Below are positions 41,685 to 53,234 of a stretch of 64,000 nt of DNA, in pieces. Made by a program: the position numbers and the translations under genes. Origin of the DNA: Buchnera aphidicola (Aphis fabae). GTDB lineage: Bacteria > Pseudomonadota > Gammaproteobacteria > Enterobacterales > Enterobacteriaceae. Position 1 is the stretch's first letter, and each line of letters begins with the position of its first letter. The stretch is taken from NCBI RefSeq assembly GCF_009069125.1, contig NZ_CP042427.1, forward strand, positions 434,001 to 498,000. Reading direction: 5' to 3'. The notes below the pieces were generated by a model. It ran no database searches, had not been told where the DNA came from, and saw only the letters and a list, made by a program, of their open reading frames with translations.

Positions 41685-43394
41685 TTAATTAAATTTATTT
41701 AATAAATTAAAAATTTCATCTGTTGTAGGTAAAGTTAATATTTTTTTTGCTAAATTTTGAGCTTTTGAAAAAGATATTTTTCGAATTGTTTCTTTAATTT
41801 TAGGAATACTTGTTGAGCTCATACTAAATTCATCTAAACCCATGCCTAATAAAAGAGCAGTAATACGTTCGTCTCCTGCCAATTCTCCACACATACCAGT
41901 CCATTTCCCATTTTTATGCGAAACATCAATAACTTTTTTAATTAATTTTAATACAGATGGGCTTATAGGATTATATAAATGTGAAATTAAATCATTACCT
42001 CTATCAACAGCTAAAGTATACTGTGTTAAGTCATTAGTACCAATACTAAAAAAATCTACTTCTTTTATTAAATATTCTGCTATTATAGCTGATGCAGGAG
42101 TTTCAATCATAATGCCAATTTTAATATTTTTATCAAAAAGTATATTATTATTATTTAATTGATTTTTTAATTTCTTAATTTCTGTTTTTAATATTCTAAT
42201 TTCCTCTACGGATATAATCATAGGAAATAAAATATATATTTTACCAAAAGCGGAAGCTCTAAGTATAGCTTTTAATTGAGTATGCAAAATTTCTTTTCTA
42301 TCCATTAAAATACGTATAGCTCTCCATCCAAGAAATGGATTTTCTTCTTTTGGTAAGTTCATATATGGAAGATCTTTATCACCTCCAATGTCCATAGTTC
42401 TTATAATAACTGATTTATTTTCCATCGTTTCTGCAATTTCTTTATATGCTTGAAATTGTTCTTGTTCAGTTGGAAGTGTATTACGACCCATAAATAAAAA
42501 TTCTGTTCGATAAAGACCAATACATTCAGCACCATGTTTTTTTGCTGATTGTACATCTTGAATATTACCAATATTAGAACCAATTTTAATATTATGTCCA
42601 TCAGTTGTAGTTGCTGGTAAATCTTTTAATTTTTTAAAACTATTTTTTTTGAGAAAATATTTTTTTTCTACTTCTCGTTTTTTATCTATCAATTCAGAAG
42701 ATGGATTAATAAAAATTTGATTATTAATTGAATCTAAAATAATATAATCATTATGTTTTACTGTATTTGTAATATTTCCAGTCCCTACAATTGCAGGTAT
42801 TTCAAGTGATCTTGCCATAATTGAAGTATGCGATGTTGGACCACCTAAATCTGTAATAAATCCCAGTATATATTTTAAATTAATTTGAGCAGTTTCTGAA
42901 GGAGTAAGATCTTTTGAAATTAAGATTACTTTGTTTTTTATATTATTTAAATCAATAATATTAATATTAAGTATATTTTTTAATAAACGTAACCCAATAT
43001 CTCTTATATCAATTGCTCTATTTCTTAAGTATTCATCTTTTATTTTTTCTAGTGCTTTAGCTTGTTTATCAATTACAAATTCGGCGGCTTCTGCTGCTGA
43101 TATTTTTTTTTCTTTAATTAAATCTATTATTTCTTTTTCTAGTTCTTCATCTTCAAGAAGCATAATATGACCTTCAAAAATACCTTCTTGTTTTTTTCCA
43201 AATTTTTTTCCTATAGTTAATTTGATTTCTGTTAATTGGTTTACTGATTTTTGTCGTCCGTTAAAAAATTTGTTTATTTCTGTTTTAATATTTTCAGCAG
43301 AAATTATTTTCCGGTTAATGACAATATCTTCATTTTTTAATAAAAGCGCATTGCCAAAAGCTATACCCGGTGATGCTAAAATGCCTGAGATCAT
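41685..43394 (-). CDS. ptsI: PTS enzyme I
   Basis: Takes phosphate from phosphoenolpyruvate and gives it to HPr. 569 aa, against 575. Phospho-histidine in [13 protein letters not shown] (about 190), PEP-site motifs TEFLFMGR and [14 protein letters not shown], and the catalytic Cys in GMCGELAGD (about 500). Separated from ptsH by 149 bp, much more than in E. coli, with a stem-loop in the gap. Confidence 0.98.
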   Translation of the reverse strand: MISGILASPGIAFGNALLLKNEDIVINRKIISAENIKTEINKFFNGRQKSVNQLTEIKLTIGKKFGKKQEGIFEGHIMLLEDEELEKEIIDLIKEKKISAAEAAEFVIDKQAKALEKIKDEYLRNRAIDIRDIGLRLLKNILNINIIDLNNIKNKVILISKDLTPSETAQINLKYILGFITDLGGPTSHTSIMARSLEIPAIVGTGNITNTVKHNDYIILDSINNQIFINPSSELIDKKREVEKKYFLKKNSFKKLKDLPATTTDGHNIKIGSNIGNIQDVQSAKKHGAECIGLYRTEFLFMGRNTLPTEQEQFQAYKEIAETMENKSVIIRTMDIGGDKDLPYMNLPKEENPFLGWRAIRILMDRKEILHTQLKAILRASAFGKIYILFPMIISVEEIRILKTEIKKLKNQLNNNNILFDKNIKIGIMIETPASAIIAEYLIKEVDFFSIGTNDLTQYTLAVDRGNDLISHLYNPISPSVLKLIKKVIDVSHKNGKWTGMCGELAGDERITALLLGMGLDEFSMSSTSIPKIKETIRKISFSKAQNLAKKILTLPTTDEIFNLLNKFN

Positions 43395-43483
43395 AACATT
43401 ACCTTTAACTATAAATTTTATATTTGTTGCAGAGAGGAAAACATTAAATGTCAGGCGAATATATTGTCTTTATAAGAGAAATC

Positions 43484-43505
43484 CGGAAGTAATATTAAAC
43501 CTCCG
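43484..43505 (-). terminator. Stem-loop in the ptsH-ptsI gap
   Basis: Arms CGGAAGT (43484-43490) and ACCTCCG (43499-43505) around an 8-base AT loop; 6 Watson-Crick pairs and one G-U on the minus-strand RNA. It sits 38 bp after ptsH, in an unusually GC-containing patch. It could reduce readthrough into ptsI or set an mRNA 3' end. Confidence 0.45.
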
Positions 43506-43543
43506 TATCTTTATAAAAATTCATAAATTATTTTTAATTATGA

Positions 43544-43801
43544 TTATTCTAATTCTGTCATTATTTTAGATAAATGTTCAATAGCTTCTTTTTCATCTTT
43601 TCCTTCCGCAGATAACGTAATTAAACTTCCATGAACTAAACCAAGTGTTTGAATTTTAAATAAACTTTTTGCATTAACAGATTTTCCATTATAGATAATG
43701 TGAATATCAGAAATAAATTTTTTTGCTTCTTTTACAAATTCAGCTGCAGGTCGAGTATGTAACCCATGTAACGCAGTAATTTTTATTTCATTTTGAAACA
43801 T
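43544..43801 (-). CDS. ptsH: PTS phosphocarrier protein HPr
   Basis: Small phosphocarrier between enzyme I and the EIIA proteins. 85 aa, the E. coli length. His15 in [14 protein letters not shown] is the phosphorylated residue, and [11 protein letters not shown] holds the regulatory-site serine of the family near 46. It follows cysK by 109 bp, beyond a strong hairpin, so it likely has its own promoter there. Confidence 0.98.
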   Translation of the reverse strand: MFQNEIKITALHGLHTRPAAEFVKEAKKFISDIHIIYNGKSVNAKSLFKIQTLGLVHGSLITLSAEGKDEKEAIEHLSKIMTELE

Positions 43802-43853
43802 GTTTTTTCCTTAGTAATATTAAATTTTAGAGAATATTTTTATTTTAAATATT

Positions 43854-43910
43854 AAAATACAACTTCTATAATAAAATTTTTATTATTTCTTATTAAAGAA
43901 GTTGTATTTT
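43854..43910 (-). terminator. cysK terminator, long inverted repeat
   Basis: A 14-bp perfect stem (43854-43867 with 43897-43910; core ATACAACTTCT), one A-A mismatch, then 6 more pairs (43869-43874 with 43890-43895) around a 15-base loop. It begins on the base after the cysK stop and ends in TTTTAATATTT on the minus strand. The longest stem in the window and a clear candidate terminator separating cysK from ptsH. Confidence 0.8.
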
Positions 43911-44882
43911 TTAATATTTATTTCTATTTTGAAATGATTTAGAAAACAATTCTGTACTTAAATAACGTTCTCCAGAAGAAGGAAGTATTACTACTATTTT
44001 TTTATTTAAAAATTTTTTTTGATTTTGTATTTTTAAAGCAGCTGCAATAGCAGCACCAGAAGAAATACCAGCTAATATTCCTTCTTTTTTCATTATATTT
44101 TGAGCATGTAATATTGATTCTTCACTTGATATTGTAATCACTTTATCAATCAAACTTAAATCTAAATTTTTAGGAATAAAACCAGCTCCGATACCTTGAA
44201 TTTTATGTAATCCAGGATTTATTTTTTTTCCTGATAAAAATTGTGTAATTACAGGTGACTCTAAAGGTTCTACAGCAATACTAATAAAATTTTTTTTTCC
44301 TTTAATGTTTTTTATATATCTTGTAATTCCTGTAATTGTTCCTCCTGTACCTACTCCTGAAATTAATATATCTATATTTCCATTTGTATCATTCCAAATT
44401 TCTGGTCCAGTAGTATTTTCATGTATTTCTGGATTAGCAGGATTTTCAAATTGTTTTAATAAAAAATATTTTTTTTCATGAGAAGAAGATGCAATTTCAT
44501 TCGCTTTAGAAATAGCTCCTTTCATTCCTTTATTGCTATCTGTTAGGATTAACTTTGCACCTAAAGATGTTAGTAGTGTTTTTCTTTCCATCGACATGGA
44601 TTCTGGCATGGTAAGAATTAACTTATAGTTTCTAGCAGCTGCAACATATGCTAAAGCTATACCTGTATTTCCGCTTGTAGCTTCAATTAAAGTAATATTT
44701 TCATTTAAATTTCCTTTTTTTTCTGCATCCCATATCATATTAGCACCAATTCTACATTTAACACTAAAACTTGGATTTCTGGATTCTATTTTTACTAAAA
44801 TATTTCCATTTCCTATTTTATTCAAACGAACAAGTGGTGTTTTTCCAATAGTCAATGAATTATCTTTATATATTTTATTCAT
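43911..44882 (-). CDS. cysK: Cysteine synthase A (O-acetylserine sulfhydrylase)
   Basis: PLP enzyme that makes cysteine from O-acetylserine and sulfide. 323 aa, the E. coli length. PLP lysine at Lys42 ([10 protein letters not shown]), the [11 protein letters not shown] substrate loop, the [10 protein letters not shown] phosphate cradle and the SSGERYLST end are intact. Works with CysE at 31 kb. Upstream of the pts genes as in E. coli. Confidence 0.98.
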   Translation of the reverse strand: MNKIYKDNSLTIGKTPLVRLNKIGNGNILVKIESRNPSFSVKCRIGANMIWDAEKKGNLNENITLIEATSGNTGIALAYVAAARNYKLILTMPESMSMERKTLLTSLGAKLILTDSNKGMKGAISKANEIASSSHEKKYFLLKQFENPANPEIHENTTGPEIWNDTNGNIDILISGVGTGGTITGITRYIKNIKGKKNFISIAVEPLESPVITQFLSGKKINPGLHKIQGIGAGFIPKNLDLSLIDKVITISSEESILHAQNIMKKEGILAGISSGAAIAAALKIQNQKKFLNKKIVVILPSSGERYLSTELFSKSFQNRNKY

Positions 44883-47348
<2,466 letters not shown>

Positions 47349-47362
47349 AATTTTTTTATTTT

Positions 47363-47435
47363 TGGGTCGTGCAGGATTTGAACCTGCGACCAATTGATTA
47401 AAAGTCAACTGCTCTACCAACTGAGCTAACGACCC
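47363..47435 (-). tRNA. lysV: tRNA-Lys (TTT anticodon)
   Basis: 73 bases; acceptor GGGTCGT/ACGACCC, anticodon loop CTTTTAA reading AAA and AAG, the heaviest codon in this AT-rich gene set. No encoded CCA. Lies 12 bp after tRNA-Val on the same strand and 14 bp from the end of ligA. Confidence 0.97.
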
Positions 47436-47447
47436 AAATTATTTTTT

Positions 47448-47520
47448 TGGGTGATGACGGACTCGAACCGCCGACTTCCTCCGTGTAAAGGAGGAGCTCT
47501 ACCAACTGAGCTAATCACCC
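47448..47520 (-). tRNA. valU: tRNA-Val (TAC anticodon)
   Basis: 73 bases; acceptor GGGTGAT/ATCACCC, anticodon loop TTTACAC holding TAC. No encoded CCA. The Val-Lys pair beside gltX matches the E. coli valUXY-lysV cluster reduced to one valine copy. Confidence 0.97.
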
Positions 47521-47533
47521 TTTTATAATCTAT

Positions 47534-47561
47534 ATTGTAAAGATAAGAAAATTAGAGTCAA
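47534..47561 (-). promoter_or_regulatory. Sigma-70 promoter for tRNA-Val-tRNA-Lys
   Basis: On the minus strand TTGACT (47556-47561), 16 bases, then TACAAT (47534-47539), each one base from consensus. The -10 ends 13 bp before the tRNA-Val 5' end, so the expected start is a few bases upstream of the tRNA. The GC-containing -35 stands out in its AT-rich setting. Confidence 0.75.
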
Positions 47562-47692
47562 TCTTTTTTTTAAAAACATCATTTGTTTGTTGTAATTTTA
47601 ATCATTTCGATGAAATAATTATCTATATTTATTATATATAAAATTTATTTTAAAAACTTTATATAAATTTTTTAAAATATTTCAAGGAATAT

Positions 47693-49114
47693 ATGAAAGT
47701 TAAAACTCGTTTTGCACCTAGTCCCACTGGGAATTTACATATTGGTAGTATTCGTACAGCTTTATATTCTTGGTTATTCGCTCGTCGTCATAATGGAAAG
47801 TTTGTACTTCGAATAGAAGATACTGATTTCGAAAGATCCAAAGCATTATCAGTGCAATCTATTTTTCAAGGTTTAAAATGGTTAGGATTAAACTGGGATG
47901 AAGGTCCTTATTTTCAAACTGAAAGATTGGAACGTTATAAAGAAGTTATTGAAATTATGTTAAAAACAGGAAATGCATATAAATGTTATTGTTCTCCAAA
48001 CAAAATAGAAGAAGAACGTTTTAAACAACTTTCTGAAGGGAAAAAACCACGTTATACTGGAGTTTGTAGAAATTTACAGACTAAATATGGTATAAATAAA
48101 AAATACACAGTACGCTTTAAAAATCCTACTTTTGGAACAGTGACATTTGAAGACAAGATTAGAGGAAAAATTACTTTTAATAATATAGAGTTAGATGATC
48201 TTATAATTCAACGTTCAAATGGTATTCCAACTTATAACTTTTGTGTTGTAATTGATGATTTAGATATGAATATTACACATGTTATTCGTGGAGAAGACCA
48301 TATTAATAATACACCTCGTCAAATCAATATTTTAAAATCTTTAAAAGCAAATATACCTATTTATGCTCATGTTTCTATGATACTTAATGAAAATGGAAAA
48401 AAATTTTCTAAGAGAGATGATGCTGAAAATATTATGAATTACTATAAAAAAGGATTTTTACCGGAAGCATTAATTAATTATATAATACGATTAGGTTGGT
48501 CTTATGGGAATCAAGAAATTTTTACGCTTTCAGAACTAAAAAAGTTATTCAATTTAAATGCTATTAACAAATCTGCTAGTGCTTTTAGTATGAAAAAACT
48601 TTTATGGTTAAATAAATATTATATTAATAATTTACCATTAGATTATGTTGCTAAACTTTTAAAAGATTATATGGAAAATGAGACTATAAATATAGAAAAA
48701 GGACCTAATTTAGAATGTTTATTAAATTTATATAAAAACCGTTATCATACTTTAAAAGATATTTCATGTTCTTTAAGATTTTTTTATGAAGAATTTAAAT
48801 TTTTTGATATAAAATCTGATAATAAATACTTAATTTTAAAAAGTTTTTCTATTTTAAAAGAAATTTATAAAAAATTACAACAGTGCTCTTTTTGGACAAT
48901 TGAAATATTATCTAAAATTATTAATAATCAATCTATAAAATCAAATATTGAACTGAAAGAAATAAATATGTTATTAAGAGTTGTATTAACAGGAAACATG
49001 CATTCACCAAATATAAGCTCTATAATGTTTTTACTTGGTAAAGAAAAAACTTTATTTAGATTAAAAAAAGCAATGATTTTTATAGAAAAAAATCAAGTTA
49101 ATATGAAATGTTAA
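47693..49114 (+). CDS. gltX: Glutamyl-tRNA synthetase
   Basis: Charges tRNA-Glu. 473 aa, against 471. Class I signatures: HIGS at residues 16-19 ([11 protein letters not shown]) and the KMSKS equivalent GKKFSKRD near 237. The zinc-type Cys pair in YKCYCSP and the later Cys in GVCRNL are kept. The C-terminal anticodon-binding part is Lys/Asn/Ile-rich and diverged. Preceded by AAGGA. Confidence 0.98.
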   Translation: MKVKTRFAPSPTGNLHIGSIRTALYSWLFARRHNGKFVLRIEDTDFERSKALSVQSIFQGLKWLGLNWDEGPYFQTERLERYKEVIEIMLKTGNAYKCYCSPNKIEEERFKQLSEGKKPRYTGVCRNLQTKYGINKKYTVRFKNPTFGTVTFEDKIRGKITFNNIELDDLIIQRSNGIPTYNFCVVIDDLDMNITHVIRGEDHINNTPRQINILKSLKANIPIYAHVSMILNENGKKFSKRDDAENIMNYYKKGFLPEALINYIIRLGWSYGNQEIFTLSELKKLFNLNAINKSASAFSMKKLLWLNKYYINNLPLDYVAKLLKDYMENETINIEKGPNLECLLNLYKNRYHTLKDISCSLRFFYEEFKFFDIKSDNKYLILKSFSILKEIYKKLQQCSFWTIEILSKIINNQSIKSNIELKEINMLLRVVLTGNMHSPNISSIMFLLGKEKTLFRLKKAMIFIEKNQVNMKC

Positions 49115-49219
49115 CTTAAATGATTTTTTAAATATTTTTTATAATATTAAATTTAATTATTTTAACTTTTTTTAAATTGATTAGTGTTTAATATAAAAAT
49201 CATTTTATAGAAAAATAAA

Positions 49220-49248
49220 TTGACAGAATTCATGTGTTTTTATATTGT
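49220..49248 (+). promoter_or_regulatory. Sigma-70 promoter for tRNA-Ala
   Basis: Perfect -35 TTGACA at 49220-49225. The -10 is either TATATT at 49241-49246 (5 of 6, spacing 15) or TATTGT at 49243-49248 (4 of 6, spacing 17). The tRNA begins 10-12 bp downstream. The full-consensus -35 is rare in this sequence. Confidence 0.7.
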
Positions 49249-49257
49249 AATAATTTT

Positions 49258-49330
49258 GGGGCTATAGCTCAGTAGGTAGAGCATTTGCATGGCATGCAAA
49301 ATGTCAGCGGTTCGATTCCGCTTAGCTCCA
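49258..49330 (+). tRNA. alaW: tRNA-Ala (GGC anticodon)
   Basis: 73 bases; acceptor GGGGCTA/TAGCTCC with the G3-U70 wobble pair that AlaRS needs. Anticodon loop ATGGCAT holds GGC, reading GCC and GCU. No encoded CCA; the discriminator A is followed by AAA. It has a strong promoter and is followed by a terminator at 49406. Confidence 0.97.
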
Positions 49331-49405
49331 AAAATTTAAATCATCTTTACATGTTAAACGGTTTTTATTAAATAATTTTAATATTTTTTAAAAGCATCCT
49401 AAAAT

Positions 49406-49437
49406 GCTGTGCGAAAATAAATTTAGCACAGCTTTTT
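49406..49437. terminator. Terminator between tRNA-Ala and fliE
   Basis: Perfect 7-bp stem GCTGTGC (49406-49412) with GCACAGC (49426-49432) followed by TTTTT on the plus strand; on the minus strand it is followed by ATTTT. It can therefore end both the tRNA-Ala transcript and fliE, whose stop is 9 bp away. The nearest thing here to a textbook intrinsic terminator. Confidence 0.8.
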
Positions 49438-49440
49438 AAG

Positions 49441-49746
49441 TTAAATTTGTTGATTCATTATTTCTTTGTAAGCTGAAACAACTTTATTTCTAATTTGAAT
49501 AGCTAATTCTATAGAAATAAAAGATTTTTGCAAATTTATCATTACGTCATTTAAAGACATAGAAGATGGATTTAATTCAAACTTTTCAATATTTTTTTGT
49601 GCATTATTTTGAGTATTATTAATTTCTCCTAATGCTGTTTGAAAAAATTGAATAAAATTATTAGATTCTTTAATATTTTGTTTATTTTCATCTAAAAAAT
49701 TAATCTTGGTATAAACATTTTGATTATGAATGTTATCAATAAACAT
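49441..49746 (-). CDS. fliE: Flagellar hook-basal body protein FliE
   Basis: Joins the MS ring to the rod and is an early substrate of the flagellar export system. 101 aa, against 104. N-terminal Asn/Ile-rich export region, then the conserved [36 protein letters not shown]-like end. Divergent from fliF over 167 bp, the same arrangement as in E. coli. Confidence 0.93.
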   Translation of the reverse strand: [101 protein letters not shown]

Positions 49747-49913
49747 GTCTTCCTCTAAACTTTTTACTGTGACTTATTTAAATAATATCATATCTTTTAT
49801 AAAGATGAATATTTTATGTTATAGGTAATTTATCAGGAAATTTTTTTATTTCAAGTGAAATTTAATTGTTGTTCAATTATAGTTAAGATTATCTACTAGA
49901 TTAGGAAGCTGTT

Positions 49914-51581
49914 ATGAATTTTAGTGCTATAGAAGAATCAATTGCAGAAGAGAAAAAAAAATTTAGTAATTTTTTATCTTATTTTTTTAAAAATGCGCGT
50001 GTTTTAATAATTTTATTAGTACTTGCGGTAATTACTACTATTTCAATTTCTGTCTGGAGGAAATCTTCTGATTATCAAGTTTTATATAATCACTTGTCTA
50101 CTGAAGATGGAGAATTTATTATTGATTATTTAAATCAAATGAAAATTCCTTATCAGTTCTCTGAAAATTCTGGGAGATTATTAGTTCCAAAAAACCAGAT
50201 TTATGATTTACGTTTGCATTTGTCAGAAAAAAATTTACCTCGTAATGGAGTAGGTTTTGAAATTTTAGATAAAGAAAAATTTGGAATTAGTCAATTTAAT
50301 GAACAAGTTAACTATCAACGTGCTTTAGAGGGTGAGTTAGCTCGGACTATAGAAAGAATAAATATTGTAAAAAGTGCAAGAATACATATAGCAATTCCAA
50401 AAACTTCTTTGTTTTTGCAAGATAAAAAAAAACCATCAGCTTCAGTGATTTTAAGTTTAAAATCCGGAACTGCATTAAACTCAAGTCAAACAAATGCTAT
50501 ATTACATTTAATCTCTAATAGTATATCTGATTTATCTATAGATAATATAACCATAATTGATGAATTTGGTAAGTTATTAAACAATTCTTCATTCTCGTCA
50601 GATCAAATAAATGATGCGAAATTAAAATATTCTGAACAAGTTGAATTAAGATATGCTAATAAAATTCAAAGTATTTTAGAACCATTATTTGGAATTGGAA
50701 ATGTACACGCTCAAGTAACTGCACAAATTGATTTTAATTCTCAAGAAAAAACACGAGAACAATATGATCCTAATGCACATTATAAAGATCAGTCAATTCG
50801 TTCACATCAAACTAGTATCAACGATAAGATAAAAAGTAAAAAAGAAAATGATGAAAATGATTATTCTTTTCGAAATAATTTATCTAATAGTAACGATAAT
50901 AATAAAGCTAATAAGTCTGATTTGACACAAAATCATAAATTATTTAAAGATAGTTTTATACATTCTAATTCTGCTATTAATCATGATGATACAATTAATT
51001 ATGAGTTAAATCATACTTTATCGCACATAAAAATGAATATTGGAGAAGTTAAAAGATTATCTGCTGCAGTAGTTATAAATTTTATTAAAAATAAAACTGG
51101 ACAAGTAGTTCCTTTAAATTCAGAACAAATAAAAAATATTAAAAATTTAGTCTGTGAATCAATAGGTTATTCTAAAATTAGAGGTGATAGTGTACATATA
51201 ATTAATGAGTCTTTTTCTCAATATAATAAAAATACTTTTACTAAATTTAACCATTTTAATCAACCTAATATTTTTAATACTGTTTCAATTTTAATCCCTT
51301 GGTGTATTTCAGCTTTGTTTTTTTTGTGTTTTTTAAAAAAATATATTTGTTCTTTTGCAAAAATTATTTTTAAAGATAAAAAATTAGATAAAAAAAATAT
51401 AAAAAAAGAAATTATAAACTCTAATGAAAATGAATTATCTAGTAATATTGAAACAAAATTTTTAAAAAATTCCAATACAGAAAATACAGATAATCTAATT
51501 CATCAAATTTGCAATATATCTAATCAAAATCCACGTGTTATAGCGTCGATTATTCGTCAATGGATGAGTGATAAAAAATGA
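49914..51581 (+). CDS. fliF: Flagellar MS-ring protein FliF
   Basis: Forms the inner-membrane ring on which the basal body is built and which houses the export gate. 555 aa, against 552. Transmembrane helix at about residues 31-48, YscJ-like ring-building motifs (LARTIERINIVKSARIHIAIPK), a low-complexity stretch rich in Ser, Asn and Asp (about 295-350), a second helix at about 460-478, and the C-terminal FliG-binding tail (NPRVIASIIRQWM). Its TGA overlaps the fliG ATG. Confidence 0.96.
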   Translation: MNFSAIEESIAEEKKKFSNFLSYFFKNARVLIILLVLAVITTISISVWRKSSDYQVLYNHLSTEDGEFIIDYLNQMKIPYQFSENSGRLLVPKNQIYDLRLHLSEKNLPRNGVGFEILDKEKFGISQFNEQVNYQRALEGELARTIERINIVKSARIHIAIPKTSLFLQDKKKPSASVILSLKSGTALNSSQTNAILHLISNSISDLSIDNITIIDEFGKLLNNSSFSSDQINDAKLKYSEQVELRYANKIQSILEPLFGIGNVHAQVTAQIDFNSQEKTREQYDPNAHYKDQSIRSHQTSINDKIKSKKENDENDYSFRNNLSNSNDNNKANKSDLTQNHKLFKDSFIHSNSAINHDDTINYELNHTLSHIKMNIGEVKRLSAAVVINFIKNKTGQVVPLNSEQIKNIKNLVCESIGYSKIRGDSVHIINESFSQYNKNTFTKFNHFNQPNIFNTVSILIPWCISALFFLCFLKKYICSFAKIIFKDKKLDKKNIKKEIINSNENELSSNIETKFLKNSNTENTDNLIHQICNISNQNPRVIASIIRQWMSDKK

Positions 51582-52573
51582 CTTTAAATGGTACCGAGAA
51601 AAGTGCTCTTTTATTAATGTCAATAGGAGCTGATCAAGCATCAGAAGTATTAAAATATTTAACTCCTTTTGAAGTTCAAGAATTAGTTGCTTCCATGGTT
51701 AACATGAATCAGTTTTCTAATTCAACATTAAATCAAGTATTAACTGAATGTTATAATCTGTTTATGAAAAATAATAATTTAGTTTATAATAATAATGATG
51801 AATATATATCTGATATGTTGATCAAGGCGATAGGTGATAAAAAAGCAAATATTTTATTAAATGACGCATTAGAGACAAGAAACATTAAAATGTCTATTGA
51901 ATCTCTTAATTTAATGGATCCAGCGAAATTAGCTGATTTATTAGAAGAACAACATTCTCAAATTATCACAACAATACTTGTATATTTAAATAAAAATCAA
52001 GCAGCTCAAGTTTTATCTTATTTAAATAAAGAAAAAAGAATTGAAATTATAATAAAAATTTCTGAATTTAATGGACTTGAAGAAACAAAATTTATTGAAT
52101 TAAAGAATATTATTAATAATTTAATAAAAAAGAAAAAGTTTACTTTTTCAGATAAAGGAGGTATAAAAACTGTTTCTAAAATTTTATCTTCTATGAAAAT
52201 AGAACATGAAAAAGATTTACTTAAAAAAATTAAATTTTCTAATAAAAAATTATTTAATAAAATTGTTAAAGAACTATTTTATTTTGAAAATATATTAAAC
52301 ATTGATGATAGTGTTATTAAATGTGTAGTAAATTATTTAGAAGAAGAAAAATTACATATTGCACTTCAAGGAACTAGTAAAATTATAAGAAATAAATTTT
52401 TTAGTAATATGGATAAAGAAAAATTAACAAGATTATTACTTTGTTTAAAAGAAAAATCTTATGTTTCTAAAACAGCCATAGAAAATGAACAAAAATTAAT
52501 TTTAATGATGATTAAAAATATTTTAGATCATGGTATGTTTTCAATAGAAAATTTAGGAAAATATTATGTCTAA
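51578..52573 (+). CDS. fliG: Flagellar switch protein FliG with torque residues lost
   Basis: Sits on FliF and in motile bacteria is the rotor part that meets MotA. 331 aa, as in E. coli, and alignable without gaps over the C-terminal third. There the five classical torque charges are replaced: Lys264 to Gln, Arg281 to Glu, Asp288 to Leu, Asp289 to Cys, Arg297 to Ser. The N-terminal FliF-binding part (GTEKSALLLMSIGADQASEV) is well kept. So a structural role in the ring is likely and rotation is not. Overlaps fliF by 4 bp and fliH by 8 bp. Confidence 0.96.
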   Translation: MTLNGTEKSALLLMSIGADQASEVLKYLTPFEVQELVASMVNMNQFSNSTLNQVLTECYNLFMKNNNLVYNNNDEYISDMLIKAIGDKKANILLNDALETRNIKMSIESLNLMDPAKLADLLEEQHSQIITTILVYLNKNQAAQVLSYLNKEKRIEIIIKISEFNGLEETKFIELKNIINNLIKKKKFTFSDKGGIKTVSKILSSMKIEHEKDLLKKIKFSNKKLFNKIVKELFYFENILNIDDSVIKCVVNYLEEEKLHIALQGTSKIIRNKFFSNMDKEKLTRLLLCLKEKSYVSKTAIENEQKLILMMIKNILDHGMFSIENLGKYYV

Positions 52574-53234
52574 TCTAAATTTAAAAAAAGTATGGGAAAA
52601 ATGGTCGCCAGAAGAAATTTTTTTAAATAATTCAAAAAAAAATTATGATTTTTTTTCTGATACAAGGTTATTAAAAGAAACAGATTTTTCTGCTGTAAAA
52701 CAAAATAAATTAACTAATGAATTTAAACAATCAGATCAAATTAAAAGAAAAGTTTTTAAGAATGAAGAATCATATTATTTAAATATAAAAAAAAATCTTG
52801 AAGAGAAAGAAAAAGAATATATTTCATTAAATGAAAAATTAAAAAATTTATGTGTAAATTTTGAATCTACAATTTCTATATTTGAAAAAATGTTATTTTC
52901 ACGTTTATTAAAAACAATTTTAATAGTTTCTTCTTATATTGTTGGAGAAAAATTTTTAATTAATGAATCAATTTTATTAAAAAAAATAAATAAAATCATC
53001 AAAAATGATGATTTTTTTTTAAAAAAACCACAATTAATTATTCATCCTAATAATAAAAAAATATTAGAAAAAGTTTTAAAACAATCTAAAAACAATAAAT
53101 GGGAATTAGTTTGTAATAAAAGTATTGATATTAATAGTTTTAAAATTCACTCTGAACAGAGTGATATAGATGCTACTATTTATGCTAGATGGAAAGAAGT
53201 ATATCGTATCATTCTTGGAGAAGAGGAGCATTAA
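52566..53234 (+). CDS. fliH: Flagellar export regulator FliH
   Basis: Binds the export ATPase FliI and ties it to the C-ring. 222 aa, against about 228. Weakly conserved overall: N-terminal KKVWEKWSPEEIF is the family's Trp-containing docking segment, a coiled coil lies at about residues 70-100, and the C-terminal domain ends SEQSDIDATIYARWKEVYRIILG. Identified from the N-terminal Trp motif, the C-terminal block and its place between fliG and fliI. Its stop shares a base with the fliI start (TAATG). Confidence 0.92.
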   Translation: MSNLNLKKVWEKWSPEEIFLNNSKKNYDFFSDTRLLKETDFSAVKQNKLTNEFKQSDQIKRKVFKNEESYYLNIKKNLEEKEKEYISLNEKLKNLCVNFESTISIFEKMLFSRLLKTILIVSSYIVGEKFLINESILLKKINKIIKNDDFFLKKPQLIIHPNNKKILEKVLKQSKNNKWELVCNKSIDINSFKIHSEQSDIDATIYARWKEVYRIILGEEEH

